A DNA stretch of 64,000 bases from Ignavibacterium sp. GTDB lineage: Bacteria; Bacteroidota; Ignavibacteria; Ignavibacteriales; Ignavibacteriaceae. The notes beneath the pieces are model-generated. The model saw only the letters and a list, made by a program, of their open reading frames with translations. It searched no databases and was not told the origin of the DNA. The first letter of the stretch is position 1, and each line of letters starts with the position of its first letter. Below are positions 52,777-64,000 of the stretch, piece after piece. The position numbers were made by a program, and so were the translations under genes. Location: NCBI GenBank assembly GCA_018335755.1, contig JAGXRK010000063.1, forward strand, positions 1 through 64,000, read 5' to 3'.

Positions 52777-54294
52777 TTAATGTTTAAAGTGTCTGATTCC
52801 GGTAAAAACCATAGAAATACTATTTTTATTTGCGGCTTCAATAACTTCACTATCACGAACCGAGCCACCCGGTTGAATAACAGAAGTTGCCCCGCATTTA
52901 ATAATTTCTAATAAACCATCTGCAAAAGGAAAAAATGCGTCGGATGCGGCTACTGAATCCTGTAAATTTAACCCATGTTCTTTAGATTTCATAAAAGCTA
53001 TTTTTGCAGAATCCAGTCGTGACATCTGACCAGCACCCACACCTAAAGTTGCTTTTTCTTTTGCAAAAACAATTGCATTAGATTTTGTATGCTTGGCAAT
53101 TGTCCATGCAAATAAAAGGTCTGACATTTCTTTATCAGAAGGTTTTTTATCTGTTACAATTTTCAATTCTTTATTGTTCAGTGTAATTGAATCCGTATCC
53201 TGAACAAGTAAACCACCTGGAATTGTTTTTATGATCTTTTCCGTTCCAGAAATCTTTTTTAATTGTTTTAATAATCGTCTGTCTTTTTTCTTTTTTAACA
53301 GTTCAAGAGCTTCATCAGAATAAGAGGGAGCAACTACAATTTCAAGAAATATTTTATTTAACTCAGCAGCAACTTTTGCATCAACACCAGAAGTAAATGC
53401 TACAATCCCACCAAAAGCCGAAACAGGATCAGATTTCAGTGCTTTAAGATAAGCATCCAGTGAATCATTTCCAGCAGCCGCACCAGCTGGATTATTATGC
53501 TTAATTATTGTACAGGAATTTTTGCCAAGCTCTTCAACTAATTCAATAGCAGAAACAAGATCAAGAATGTTGTTATAAGAAAGTTCTTTACCATGGAACA
53601 CATCAAAGTAGGAATAGAAATCACCATATATCTCAGCTTTTTGATGTGGATTTTCTCCATAACGCAAACCACTTGCCTTCGGATAATTTATTCGGATATG
53701 GGTTGAGTCCTGAGCAAATTTTTCTTCAAAAAAATTAGCTATATAGGTATCGTACTCTGCAGTATGCGAGTAAGCCTGAACAGCTAACTTTCTGTTTGTT
53801 ATATCTGATATACCGCCTTTATTCAATTCAGATAAGAAACTTTCATACTGATCTGAATTAGTTAGCACAGAAACAAATTTATGATTTTTTGCAGCTGCGC
53901 GGATTAAACTTGGTCCGCCAATATCAATATTTTCTATAATTTCTTCAATTGATACGCCTTCCTTTAAAGTTGTTTGACGGAAGGGATAAAGGTTTACACA
54001 AACTATATCAATCGGCATTATATCATTTAACTCTGCTTGTTTCAAATCATCCTTATTATCTCTTCTAAAAAGAATTCCTCCAAAAACTTTAGGATGGAGA
54101 GTTTTAACTCTTCCGCTGAAAATTTCCGGAAAGCCGGTTAGACTGCTTATCTCAGTTACCTCAATTCCATTTGATGAAAGTAATTTTGCAGTATTACCGG
54201 TAGCAAGAATGGAATAACCATTGCTGATAAGTCCTTTTGCAAAATTTTCGATATTAGTTTTATCTGAAACGCTAAGTAAAGCTGACTTTTTCAA
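52777..54294 (-). CDS. purH: Bifunctional AICAR transformylase/IMP cyclohydrolase
   Basis: 505 aa. N-terminal MGS-like IMP cyclohydrolase domain (1-190, 'ILATGNTAKLLSSNGI', 'LHPKVFGGIL') and C-terminal AICAR transformylase ('RYGENPHQKAEIYGD', 'IIKHNNPAGAA', 'SDAFFPFADGL'). It performs the last two steps to IMP. In the same run with purN and the mre genes. Confidence 0.98.
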   Translation of the reverse strand: MKKSALLSVSDKTNIENFAKGLISNGYSILATGNTAKLLSSNGIEVTEISSLTGFPEIFSGRVKTLHPKVFGGILFRRDNKDDLKQAELNDIMPIDIVCVNLYPFRQTTLKEGVSIEEIIENIDIGGPSLIRAAAKNHKFVSVLTNSDQYESFLSELNKGGISDITNRKLAVQAYSHTAEYDTYIANFFEEKFAQDSTHIRINYPKASGLRYGENPHQKAEIYGDFYSYFDVFHGKELSYNNILDLVSAIELVEELGKNSCTIIKHNNPAGAAAGNDSLDAYLKALKSDPVSAFGGIVAFTSGVDAKVAAELNKIFLEIVVAPSYSDEALELLKKKKDRRLLKQLKKISGTEKIIKTIPGGLLVQDTDSITLNNKELKIVTDKKPSDKEMSDLLFAWTIAKHTKSNAIVFAKEKATLGVGAGQMSRLDSAKIAFMKSKEHGLNLQDSVAASDAFFPFADGLLEIIKCGATSVIQPGGSVRDSEVIEAANKNSISMVFTGIRHFKH

Positions 54295-54330
54295 GTTAAA
54301 AAACCTTTTTGCTTAAGAGATACAATCACT

Positions 54331-54933
54331 CTAGGAAATTATAACTCTGTTATTTACTTTTTTAATTTTTCCTTCTGCAAAAGCTTTAATTACTTCGGGA
54401 AGAATTTTATGCTCAAGTTTTAATACTCTTTCTGCTATTTCTTCAGGTGAATTTACATCATTAATATTTACACAACTTTGGGAAATTATTTTACCCGTAT
54501 CATAACTAGCATCTACAAAATGAACGGTAGTACCGGAAACTTTAGCAGAAGAATCAAAGACTGCTTTGTGAACGTTTAAACCGTACATTCCTTTACCTCC
54601 AAAAGATGGTAAAAGCGCCGGGTGTATGTTTATAATTTTACTTTCAAAAAATGATATAAATTCTGCCGGTATTAGTTTAAGAAAACCAGCAAGAACAATT
54701 AGCTCTGTTTTTAGTTCAGTAAGTAACTTTATCAGTTCGGAAAAACTGATCATGTATTCTTTATTGCCTACGGTAATTGTTTTAATATTATAACTAGCTG
54801 CTATTTGAAAAGCCTGGCAATCTGTCTTATCACTAACAACACATACAATTTCAATGAGATTTTTAAGATCCGAAGAATCCAAAATTGCTTTAAGATTTGA
54901 ACCTCTACCCGAGACAAAAACGGCAATTTTCAA
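54331..54933 (-). CDS. purN: Phosphoribosylglycinamide formyltransferase
   Basis: 200 aa. 'IAVFVSGRGSNLKAILDS' (GAR binding), 'INIHPALLPSFGGKGMYGLN' (catalytic His and folate region) and 'SGTTVHFVDASYDTGKII' (catalytic Asp). Uses 10-formyl-THF, so the organism has folate one-carbon chemistry. 36 bases before purH. Confidence 0.97.
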   Translation of the reverse strand: MKIAVFVSGRGSNLKAILDSSDLKNLIEIVCVVSDKTDCQAFQIAASYNIKTITVGNKEYMISFSELIKLLTELKTELIVLAGFLKLIPAEFISFFESKIINIHPALLPSFGGKGMYGLNVHKAVFDSSAKVSGTTVHFVDASYDTGKIISQSCVNINDVNSPEEIAERVLKLEHKILPEVIKAFAEGKIKKVNNRVIIS

Positions 54934-54997
54934 TGGAATTTACCTTAATTTGAGGCGAAAATTAGTTATTCAACAAACAATAATCAAACAAATAAGA

Positions 54998-56506
54998 CTA
55001 TTTACTATTAGTCAATTTCAGTTTATCAAGCTTTCGCTTGAGTGCATATTTCAGACCTTCCAGCTTTAATGAGAAATCGTAATCTGAGTAATCAGAAATT
55101 AGGTTTAAGAATAATTGTGAATCAGTAAAATTCTTTAAGTGATAAGATGCTAATGCACCGTAATATAATGCGTAAGGACGTATCCAATTTTCATTTTTAA
55201 TTTCGATATCAAGTGTTTTGGCTGAATGTACAATTACTTCGGTATATTTTTTTTGTTTTAAATAAGCCTGGTTTAATAGCAGATATGCTTCAGCTTTCAA
55301 ATCATTACTCAAAGAATCCGATATAAATGATTTCAATGAATCAATCAAGATTTTATACTTTCCCTCTTTAAAAAGATTTTTTAAGAAAAAAAATCTCCTT
55401 TGTTCGAATGACAAAGAATCCTCTAAAAGTATTTGACCTTTTCGTTTTGCGAATGAATCTTCATCAAGGTCAGGATTGCCTTTAGCAGTTTCCTCATAAA
55501 ATATTAATGCACTGTCTCTTAAACCCGATAATTCTAAAGCAATTCCAACATTCAAATTTGTTATTCCCTCGTAATCATTTCGCAGTTTTGTTTGCAAATA
55601 TTTTTCATAAAAGGAAATAGCTGTATCCAGTTTACCTTTGTAGAAATTTATATTTCCTAACTGGTAATTAGATAGAGATTTAAGTATTGGAAATTCAGGT
55701 TGCTTATTATTAACGATCGATTGAAACTTTCTTTCAGCAGAGAGAATATTTCCCTCTTCAAGTTCCACCCAGGCAAGAGACATTCTGAACAGGAGATTGC
55801 GAGGATATTTATTTGTTAAATCCCTTAATAGTTTTTCAGCATGAGAGTAATCAATTATTATTCTGGAATAAATTTGAGACAAATAAAATTTTGCATCAAC
55901 GCGGGAAAGTATGCCTTTTTTTATAACAGTTTCCAAGTGCTCAATTCCAATTTCTCTATCTCCATCAATTCCAACAATTTTAATAGCCCATTGAAGTGAT
56001 GATGGAATTTGAGAAACAGCTAAATTGTATAAACCCGGTCCAATATGTGCATCATAAAGCTTTTCATTAAGTAACAGTGCTTCGTCAGCATAGTACTTCA
56101 TACGATCGTTTTCCCATACTGCAAATAAATAGTTCTCGTCACGTGCATTGGCTATTGATCTGTTAGAATAAATAGAACTCAGCAAAAAGGCCAAATTTGC
56201 AGTTAGTGAATCCTCTTTTTCTATATTTTTTGCAAGGTTTAGAGCTTTATCGGAGGCAGTAAAAAAAGTATCCAGATATGCTTTGTTAAACGAACCAAGG
56301 TAAAACCAAAGTGGTTTAATTGAGGAATAATGATACCCGACAGGTTCTTCAGGATAATCTTCAATAAATTTGTTAAATATTTTATCACTTTTTTCCCATT
56401 CAAAGTTATAAAGGGCATCTAAACCTTTTTGAATGCTTCTCTCTGATATTTGTTGAGAAAATGAAAAATTAATAAAGATGAAAAGAGCGAATAAGATAAT
56501 TTTCAT
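54998..56506 (-). CDS. Exported tetratricopeptide-repeat protein
   Basis: 502 aa. Signal peptide 1-17 ('FALFIFINFSFSQ') and TPR-like helical pairs across the protein ('LDALYNFEWEKSDKIFNKFI', 'QLGNINFYKGKLDTAISFYE', 'LLNQAYLKQKKYTEVIVHSA'). No enzymatic domain. A periplasmic or outer-membrane-associated scaffold is likely. It lies 36 bases after pyrG in the same direction. Confidence 0.85.
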   Translation of the reverse strand: MKIILFALFIFINFSFSQQISERSIQKGLDALYNFEWEKSDKIFNKFIEDYPEEPVGYHYSSIKPLWFYLGSFNKAYLDTFFTASDKALNLAKNIEKEDSLTANLAFLLSSIYSNRSIANARDENYLFAVWENDRMKYYADEALLLNEKLYDAHIGPGLYNLAVSQIPSSLQWAIKIVGIDGDREIGIEHLETVIKKGILSRVDAKFYLSQIYSRIIIDYSHAEKLLRDLTNKYPRNLLFRMSLAWVELEEGNILSAERKFQSIVNNKQPEFPILKSLSNYQLGNINFYKGKLDTAISFYEKYLQTKLRNDYEGITNLNVGIALELSGLRDSALIFYEETAKGNPDLDEDSFAKRKGQILLEDSLSFEQRRFFFLKNLFKEGKYKILIDSLKSFISDSLSNDLKAEAYLLLNQAYLKQKKYTEVIVHSAKTLDIEIKNENWIRPYALYYGALASYHLKNFTDSQLFLNLISDYSDYDFSLKLEGLKYALKRKLDKLKLTNSK

Positions 56507-56542
56507 ACAGACTACATTTATCCTTTAAGTAACAAAAAATCA

Positions 56543-58213
<1,671 letters not shown>

Positions 58214-58344
58214 TTACAATTTGAGTTAGTATAAATATTTTTTTAATGTACATAAAAGTGCAATATTAAAGCAGTTCTACCTTGATGTTAAATCCGTATT
58301 TATGTATTTATTCAATATTGTTTTTAAGAAAGTTTTATCAATAA

Positions 58345-59883
58345 ATGTCTATCCGAATTATTTCACTTTTACTAATACTTATAATCCCGGTTTTTGCACA
58401 GGATACAACCAAAAGTCTTGCATTCAAGAATAACAAGAATTTCAGAAATTCACCATTCTTCTATCAACCTGATCTTTCATATCAGCTTCTTCAGCAATTT
58501 AAATTGATACAGGAGGCAAATACAGGAGATCCGAGAGCACAGCATGAGCTTGGAATGCGTCTGCTGCTTGGGGAAGGTATGGCTGCCGATACAGTTCAGG
58601 CAGTTTACTGGGTAAGAAAAGCTGCAAGCCAGGGAATGATTTCAGCAGTGTATAACTACGGTGTCTTACTGATCAATGGCTGGGGTGTTGAATGGAATCC
58701 CTTTGAAGCATATAAAAATTTTCATAAGGCTGCCCGGAACGGAATGGCTCAGGCACAATACATAATCGGTATTCTGCACACCGATAACCTGATTGTACCT
58801 AAAGATCTCAATCGGGCATATTTATGGACGAAGCAGGCTAAGGATAACGGTTTTGAACCAGCAAAGGAAGTTGTTAACGCACTGAGTGAACATGTTGATA
58901 CTTTGAATATTTTTTTCACTGATACACTGGAAAGCAGATTTGATTATACAGATATGCCAAATGAAGGTTCTATTGAATCAACCTTAGGTCTTGTGTTTTT
59001 AGATTTTGATGCGATGAGCGATACAGTTAAGGATATTACTGATCAAATTCTGATTAAAGACATTGCTAAATGCGGTGTTGATAATATTCTTGATACATTA
59101 TCGTTAACACTTGATTCGGAACTGGATGAATTAAACGACAGCCTGCAAATTTTATTTATCAAAGAACTTGCTGAATCAGGCAGTCCCGAAGCATTATCAA
59201 TTCTGGGGCGGTTATATGAAAGAGGAAATTATGTCAGCAGAAATGTTATTCTTGCCGCAGAATACTATATCAGGGCAATCAGATTGGATTCACCCAGATC
59301 GCCGCTTCTTCTGTGGAACTTAATACAGAATAACAATTTTTATTCGTTGCTCAAATCATCTTCAGATCAGAATGATCCTGCTGCACAATTTGTCTGGTAC
59401 GGACTGTATATTCTGAGTTATGACAATCGTATCACTGAATTTGATGCATTAAACTTTTTGGAAAAATCAGCTAATAGTAATCATTTACCTGCTATAATAG
59501 AGCTTGGATTAAATCATTATACCGGAAGATTCGTTAATGAAAGTAAGATTAATGGTATAAGCATATGGCAGATCGGGGAAAAGTATGGAAGCCTTGAAGC
59601 ATCTGTAAGGATAGCTTCAGCCAGAGTTTTTGATCAGTTTGGATTATTGAATTCTGATAAGTTGATAACATTCCTTCACGAAGCATCTGCGAAAGGTTCA
59701 ATTCTCTCGGAAGTTGCATTAGCTTCAGCTTATGAAAACGGAATTGGTGTAAAACGAAATGTCGCAACAGCAGTAAAACATTACAGGAATGGAGCTCAAC
59801 GCGGAAGTCAGTTTGCATTCAGACAGCTTCAAAGAATTTATGACTCGCTCCGTCCTGCTGAAAAAGAATTCGTAATAAATTGA
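58345..59883 (+). CDS. Exported Sel1-repeat protein
   Basis: 512 aa. Signal peptide 1-18 ('LLLILIIPVFAQ'). Sel1-like repeats at about 53-160 ('AQHELGMRLLLGEGMAADTV', 'SAVYNYGVLLINGWGVEWNP') and again at about 285-500 ('PEALSILGRLYERGNYVSRN', 'SEVALASAYENGIGVKRNVA'), separated by a less regular acidic stretch. Predicted periplasmic scaffold; partner unknown. Confidence 0.88.
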   Translation: MSIRIISLLLILIIPVFAQDTTKSLAFKNNKNFRNSPFFYQPDLSYQLLQQFKLIQEANTGDPRAQHELGMRLLLGEGMAADTVQAVYWVRKAASQGMISAVYNYGVLLINGWGVEWNPFEAYKNFHKAARNGMAQAQYIIGILHTDNLIVPKDLNRAYLWTKQAKDNGFEPAKEVVNALSEHVDTLNIFFTDTLESRFDYTDMPNEGSIESTLGLVFLDFDAMSDTVKDITDQILIKDIAKCGVDNILDTLSLTLDSELDELNDSLQILFIKELAESGSPEALSILGRLYERGNYVSRNVILAAEYYIRAIRLDSPRSPLLLWNLIQNNNFYSLLKSSSDQNDPAAQFVWYGLYILSYDNRITEFDALNFLEKSANSNHLPAIIELGLNHYTGRFVNESKINGISIWQIGEKYGSLEASVRIASARVFDQFGLLNSDKLITFLHEASAKGSILSEVALASAYENGIGVKRNVATAVKHYRNGAQRGSQFAFRQLQRIYDSLRPAEKEFVIN

Positions 59884-59990
59884 TCAATTCCTGTCTTTAT
59901 TCAATCCAAATAGGAATTCTAAACATTGGTTAAAATTATTAGTAATCATTACTCTTCAATACTAATTTTAGTCATCAATAATTAAGAAAT

Positions 59991-61139
59991 ATGAAAATAA
60001 AAATTACTTCAAAGCTGCCTAACGTTGGAACCAGCATTTTTACCGTAATGTCGAAAATGGCTTATGAGTATGATGCAATAAACCTTTCGCAGGGATTCCC
60101 TGATTTCAACTGTCCGGATGAGCTGATTGAGCTTGTGCACTACTATCAGAAAAAAGGTTTTAATCAATATGCACCAATGCAGGGAGTATTATCTCTAAGA
60201 AGCGAGATATCTAAAAAGATTGAAAAGTTGCACGGTAGTTTTTATAATCCTGAAACCGAAATAACCATAACCGCCGGAGCTACCCAGGCGCTTTTTACAG
60301 CAATATCCTGCATCGTAAATAAGGGTGATGAAGTAATCGTTTTTGAGCCTGCTTATGATTCATATGTTCCGGTAATTCAGGCTAATGGCGGTAAGCCTGT
60401 TTTTGTTCCGTTGAATAAGGATGATTATTCGATAGATTGGGTGTTGACAAAAAAGAGCATCACTGCAAAAACAAAGCTTATAATTATTAACTCGCCTCAT
60501 AATCCGACCGGCAGCGTAATAGGATTAAATGATATACGGGAACTGGAAAAATTAATTAAAGGCAAAAATATATTTATCATCAGCGATGAAGTCTATGAAC
60601 ATATTACATTCGATGGCTATGAACATATAAGTCTTTCAAGATCTGATATCCTGACAAATAGAAGTTTTATAATTTCTTCATTCGGAAAAACCTACCACAC
60701 TACGGGCTGGAAGATGGGTTATTGTGCCGCTCCGGAATTATTAATGCGTGAGTTTCAAAAACTTCATCAGTTTGTGGTATTTTCAGCAAACACACCGACG
60801 CAATATGCTTACGCCGAATTTCTGAAAATTGAATCGCATTATCTTGATCTTGGAAATTTTTATATGCAGAAAAGAGATTATTTCGTCAGCAAGATTCAAA
60901 AATCCAAGTTCAAAATTAAAAGTTGTAAAGGCACTTACTTTCAACTACTAGATTACTCAAATTTTTCAAAATTAAATGATAAAAAGTTCGCTGAATATTT
61001 AACTAAAGAAGTTGGGGTAGCTGTTATTCCGCTTTCGCCGTTTTATAGAAAACCATACAATGAAAAGATTATCAGAGTATGTTTTGCCAAGCGGGAAGAA
61101 ATCCTGAAATCAGCAGCTAAATTGTTGAACAAGTTATAA
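59991..61139 (+). CDS. PLP-dependent aminotransferase, methionine/kynurenine type
   Basis: 382 aa. Class I aminotransferase: 'NLSQGFPDFNCPDELIELV', 'YAPMQGVLSLRSEIS', 'NSPHNPTGSV', and PLP lysine in 'SSFGKTYHTTGWKMGY'. 'TTGWKMGYCAAP' is typical of the YbdL methionine aminotransferase/kynurenine-oxoglutarate group. Likely role: methionine formation from its keto acid or general amino-acid transamination. 5 bases before the CDF gene. Confidence 0.92.
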   Translation: MKIKITSKLPNVGTSIFTVMSKMAYEYDAINLSQGFPDFNCPDELIELVHYYQKKGFNQYAPMQGVLSLRSEISKKIEKLHGSFYNPETEITITAGATQALFTAISCIVNKGDEVIVFEPAYDSYVPVIQANGGKPVFVPLNKDDYSIDWVLTKKSITAKTKLIIINSPHNPTGSVIGLNDIRELEKLIKGKNIFIISDEVYEHITFDGYEHISLSRSDILTNRSFIISSFGKTYHTTGWKMGYCAAPELLMREFQKLHQFVVFSANTPTQYAYAEFLKIESHYLDLGNFYMQKRDYFVSKIQKSKFKIKSCKGTYFQLLDYSNFSKLNDKKFAEYLTKEVGVAVIPLSPFYRKPYNEKIIRVCFAKREEILKSAAKLLNKL

Positions 61140-61144
61140 TCAAA

Positions 61145-62140
61145 TTGATGAACAACAATCAACACAAACTGAAAAAATTTGCTGCGACACTTTCGCTTTC
61201 AGTGGGAATCGGTATGTTCATTTTTAAATTTAGTGCATACTTGATAACAGGTTCTGCTGCAATCTTTTCAGATGCAGCCGAATCTGTAGTGCATGTGTTA
61301 GCTACCAGTATGGCACTTTACAGCATTATCTTAAGTTCAAGGCCGCCGGATAAGTCTCATCTCTACGGACACGGTAATGTTGAATATTTCTCTGCAGGTA
61401 TTGAGGGAGCATTAATCATAATTGCCGGTTTTGTAATTATATTTGAAGGCGTTAGTGACATAATCAGAGGTCCGGAACTTCAAAAACTCGGAACCGGAAT
61501 AATCATTATCAGTGCAGCAGGAATAATAAATTTTTTCCTCGGATGGTATCTTGTAAATACGGGTAAGAAAACTAATTCATTAACTCTGATTGCGGATGGC
61601 AAACACGTATTAACTGATTCTTATACAAGTTTAGGGGTTATTATTGGAATAACATTAGTTATTCTAACCAGTATAGTTTATTTCGATCCTATCTTCGCAA
61701 TCGCTGTGGCATTAAACATCCTTGTTACCGGATTTAAACTAATTCGGGAGAGTGTTGGCGGATTGATGAATGAAACCGATCCTGAAATCTTAAAGAAGAT
61801 CAGCGGAAGATTGATTTCAATTAGAAAACCTTTTTATATAGATATACACGAATTAAGATTCTGGAAATCAAGTGAGAATGTTTTTATTGATTTTCATCTT
61901 ACACTTCCTTACTACTTCAATATAAAAGAAAGTCATACTGAAGAGGAATTCATAACCGACGAAGTCAAATCAGAACTGCCGAATGCACAATTAAAAATAC
62001 ATCTTGATTTTTGTGTACCCCAGTTGTGCAAATACTGCGGACATGACAAATGCTATGTAAGAGAGTATGACAATACTGATAAAGTAAAATGGGATGTTAA
62101 TAAATTAACCGGGTCTCCTCTTCTTAACCTGCCTCACTGA
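61145..62140 (+). CDS. Cation diffusion facilitator family transporter
   Basis: 331 aa. About six membrane segments. Metal-site motifs are 'FSDAAESVVH' in TM2 and the HxxxD 'KHVLTD' in TM5. The cytoplasmic domain follows from about 215. The C-terminus carries an extra Cys group ('CVPQLCKYCGHDKC') that could sense or bind metal. Exports Zn, Fe or similar divalent ions. Its end overlaps the convergent MFS gene by 17 bases. Confidence 0.92.
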   Translation: MMNNNQHKLKKFAATLSLSVGIGMFIFKFSAYLITGSAAIFSDAAESVVHVLATSMALYSIILSSRPPDKSHLYGHGNVEYFSAGIEGALIIIAGFVIIFEGVSDIIRGPELQKLGTGIIIISAAGIINFFLGWYLVNTGKKTNSLTLIADGKHVLTDSYTSLGVIIGITLVILTSIVYFDPIFAIAVALNILVTGFKLIRESVGGLMNETDPEILKKISGRLISIRKPFYIDIHELRFWKSSENVFIDFHLTLPYYFNIKESHTEEEFITDEVKSELPNAQLKIHLDFCVPQLCKYCGHDKCYVREYDNTDKVKWDVNKLTGSPLLNLPH

Positions 62141-63374
62141 TTTTCTTTTCAGCATGCGGATCTCTTACTTTTGTAAGTATTAATAAACCTGCAATGAAAA
62201 AGAAAGCCACAAATAAAATAGCTGTCCTCTGATCAATCATTGTTGAGATTATTCCAAAAACAAAAGGACCAAGTATAGCAGAGGCTTTACCAAAGAAAGA
62301 ATAAAATCCGAAAAATTCTGTTTTCTTTTCGGCAGGAGTAAGCAACGACATTAAGCTTCTGCTTGTTGATTGTGAAGATCCCAGTGATATACCTGCAAAT
62401 GCAGCAATAATATAGAAAGTAAAAACATCCTCTACGAAGAAAGCGGAAGTAACAATTCCTATCCATATCAGTAAAGTAACCATTAAAGTTTTTTTTTGAC
62501 CTACATGATCTGAAATTATACCGAATATTGCCGAGCCGATAATTGCTGAAGTTTGTACTATAATGAAAAGGAGAATGATTTCGGTGAAAGTCATCTTTAA
62601 AGTTTCGCGTGCAAAAATGGATGAGAATATAATGACGGTATTAACACCATCTATGTAAAGGAAATATGCCGCAAGGAAAATTGCAATGTTTTTATACTTT
62701 TTAAAATCTCTAAACGTTGATTTTAATCTTACATAACCTTCAGCAAACAATTTTGTTTCAAATTTCCTTTTATGCTGTTTATCAGGTACAAATATGAAAA
62801 TCGGCAGGGCAAATAACAGGAACAGAACTGCAGCAAGAATAAAACTTATTCTCACATTAAAAAGGTTTGCTTCCTCAAATCCTGCTTCATATAATGGGAA
62901 AACAAGAAACAGCGTAATTAAAGAGCCGACATATCCCATTGCAAAACCATAACCGGAAACTCTTCCATAACTTCTTTCTGTTGTAATTTCAGGAAGGAAT
63001 GCATCGTAAAAAACAAGCCCGGCTTCAAACCCTATATTTGCGAATATCAACAATACGATACTCCAGAAGATCATTGATGGTCCGGTAAAGAACAATGCTG
63101 CTGTTGCAAGAATACATAAAGCAGTAAACGCTGCAAGAATTTTTTTCTTACCGGCGCCGTAATCTGCAATTGCTCCTAATAACGGTGAGAAAAGTGCAAC
63201 GATAAGCATTGAGATACTGAATGCGAGTCCCCACAGAAAATCAGAATTAGGAGCATTGTCCGTAATAATTTCTTTAAAGTATAGTGGAAATCCGACGGTG
63301 AGAATTATTACATAAAAGGCTGTATTAGCAAAATCAAAGAGACTCCAGGCAAATATTCTACCTTTATTCTGCAT
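62124..63374 (-). CDS. MFS transporter of the Atg22/UMF1 type
   Basis: 416 aa, about 12 membrane segments. The N-terminal 'WSLFDFANTAFYVIILTVGF' is the hallmark of the UMF1/Atg22-like MFS group, and 'SRSLMSLLTPAEKKTEFFGF' matches the later conserved loop. Substrate unknown; yeast Atg22 exports amino acids from the vacuole. Start overlaps the nusB stop by one base (TAATG). Confidence 0.92.
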   Translation of the reverse strand: MQNKGRIFAWSLFDFANTAFYVIILTVGFPLYFKEIITDNAPNSDFLWGLAFSISMLIVALFSPLLGAIADYGAGKKKILAAFTALCILATAALFFTGPSMIFWSIVLLIFANIGFEAGLVFYDAFLPEITTERSYGRVSGYGFAMGYVGSLITLFLVFPLYEAGFEEANLFNVRISFILAAVLFLLFALPIFIFVPDKQHKRKFETKLFAEGYVRLKSTFRDFKKYKNIAIFLAAYFLYIDGVNTVIIFSSIFARETLKMTFTEIILLFIIVQTSAIIGSAIFGIISDHVGQKKTLMVTLLIWIGIVTSAFFVEDVFTFYIIAAFAGISLGSSQSTSRSLMSLLTPAEKKTEFFGFYSFFGKASAILGPFVFGIISTMIDQRTAILFVAFFFIAGLLILTKVRDPHAEKKISEAG

Positions 63375-63859
63375 TAGTTTTCTGACCCGGAAGGTTTTGA
63401 AATATTCTCATCAATCAATCCCCTGCCGGTTTTATTTAATCTTCCTGCTGATTTTTCGTCATTTAAAATTGAATCTAAAATGCCATTAATAAACTTTCCA
63501 CTGCCAGATGTGCTGTATAATTTTGCAATTTCAATAACTTCATTAATTGATACTTTTGGCGGAATATCAGTGAAATAAAGCAATTCCGTGATTCCGATTC
63601 TTAGCAATAACTTATCTATTAATGCAATTCTGTTCATTTCCCAGTTATTAACTTTGTCAATTATTCTTTTATCAGCTTCCTCCCTGTGAATTATCACTTT
63701 ATTAATAAGATCTTCGGCAAACTGCATATCATTTTCCTCTCTTATTACTGATAACAGTTCGGATTTTAGTTCATTCAGATTATCCCTGTTCATTTCATAT
63801 GCATAGAGGTATTGAAGAACTTTTTCTCTGACAAATCTGCGTTTAAATATAAGTGACAT
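63374..63859 (-). CDS. nusB: Transcription antitermination protein NusB
   Basis: 161 aa. 'RRFVREKVLQYLYAYEMNRD' is the conserved N-terminus and 'VSINEVIEIAKLYSTSGSGK' with 'FINGILDSIL' the C-terminal helices of NusB. Acts with NusE in rRNA antitermination. Ribosome site region is weak; the start is set by the family N-terminus. Confidence 0.95.
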   Translation of the reverse strand: MSLIFKRRFVREKVLQYLYAYEMNRDNLNELKSELLSVIREENDMQFAEDLINKVIIHREEADKRIIDKVNNWEMNRIALIDKLLLRIGITELLYFTDIPPKVSINEVIEIAKLYSTSGSGKFINGILDSILNDEKSAGRLNKTGRGLIDENISKPSGSEN

Positions 63860-64000
63860 AACGAAAAAATACTTTTTTAATTACCAATTAACTCATTTAA
63901 AATACAATTGTTTCAAGATTTATTTCCGGTATAAAATATTAAATTGCAAAAAACCAGAAGAATAATAAACCAATGCTTTCCCTAAGTCTGTAATACATAT

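Overview
This window looks like chromosome from an Ignavibacteria-type bacterium (Bacteroidota/Chlorobi group). It is AT-rich. Seven proteins end in the type IX secretion (T9SS) type A sorting domain with the 'QNYPNPFNP' motif. It also holds an outer-membrane multiheme cytochrome cluster of the kind found in metal-reducing or electrode-active relatives. The taxon is inferred from protein style, not from a marker gene.

Layout. 1-372: tail of a secreted protein. 574-4555: a lipoprotein joining a TonB-C-like and a parvulin-like domain, an aldo/keto reductase, then a three-gene cobalamin methyl-transfer operon that resembles methionine synthase cut into separate polypeptides but without its folate-binding domain. 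5147-8026: secreted M28 peptidase. 8488-14161: an inositol operon (nucleotidyltransferase, ATP-grasp enzyme, CDP-alcohol phosphatidyltransferase, flippase-like membrane protein, HAD phosphatase, myo-inositol-1-phosphate synthase). 14342-15382: CBS-domain membrane protein.

16040-32596: an integrated genetic element inserted into a tRNA gene with anticodon CAT. It is bounded by a perfect 48-bp direct repeat, carries a tyrosine integrase beside its left end, rebuilds the tRNA 3' half at its right end and supplies a new terminator there. Its left half carries unusual cargo: an FG-GAP protein, two large YCF48-type beta-propeller proteins and an M14 carboxypeptidase, all with T9SS tails. Its right half is a compact six-gene module including an ArdC-N-type ssDNA-binding domain and a phage Sak4-like ATPase, preceded by a long noncoding region full of dyads and repeats. 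No relaxase, conjugation or virion genes are seen.

32738-35308: secreted M12B-type metalloprotease. 35464-39405: a four-gene electron-conduit operon (4-heme, beta-barrel, 14-heme and 7-heme lipoprotein). 39734-40138: small SET-domain protein. 40150-46459: TypA, ClpS, EtfBA, a bifunctional-nuclease-family protein and a DUF2851 protein. 46575-58171 on the minus strand: a long housekeeping run pyrG, TPR protein, purN, purH, mreB, mreC, mreD, mrdA, rodA, pyrF, linking nucleotide synthesis with cell elongation. 58345-63859: Sel1-repeat protein, aminotransferase, cation diffusion facilitator, Atg22/UMF1-type MFS transporter and NusB.

The best candidates for something undescribed are the inositol operon with its ATP-grasp enzyme (ITPK-like by motif), the tRNA-inserted element with T9SS-secreted propeller cargo, and the folate-domain-less split methionine synthase. 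All functional claims rest on reading motifs by eye; no database search was run.
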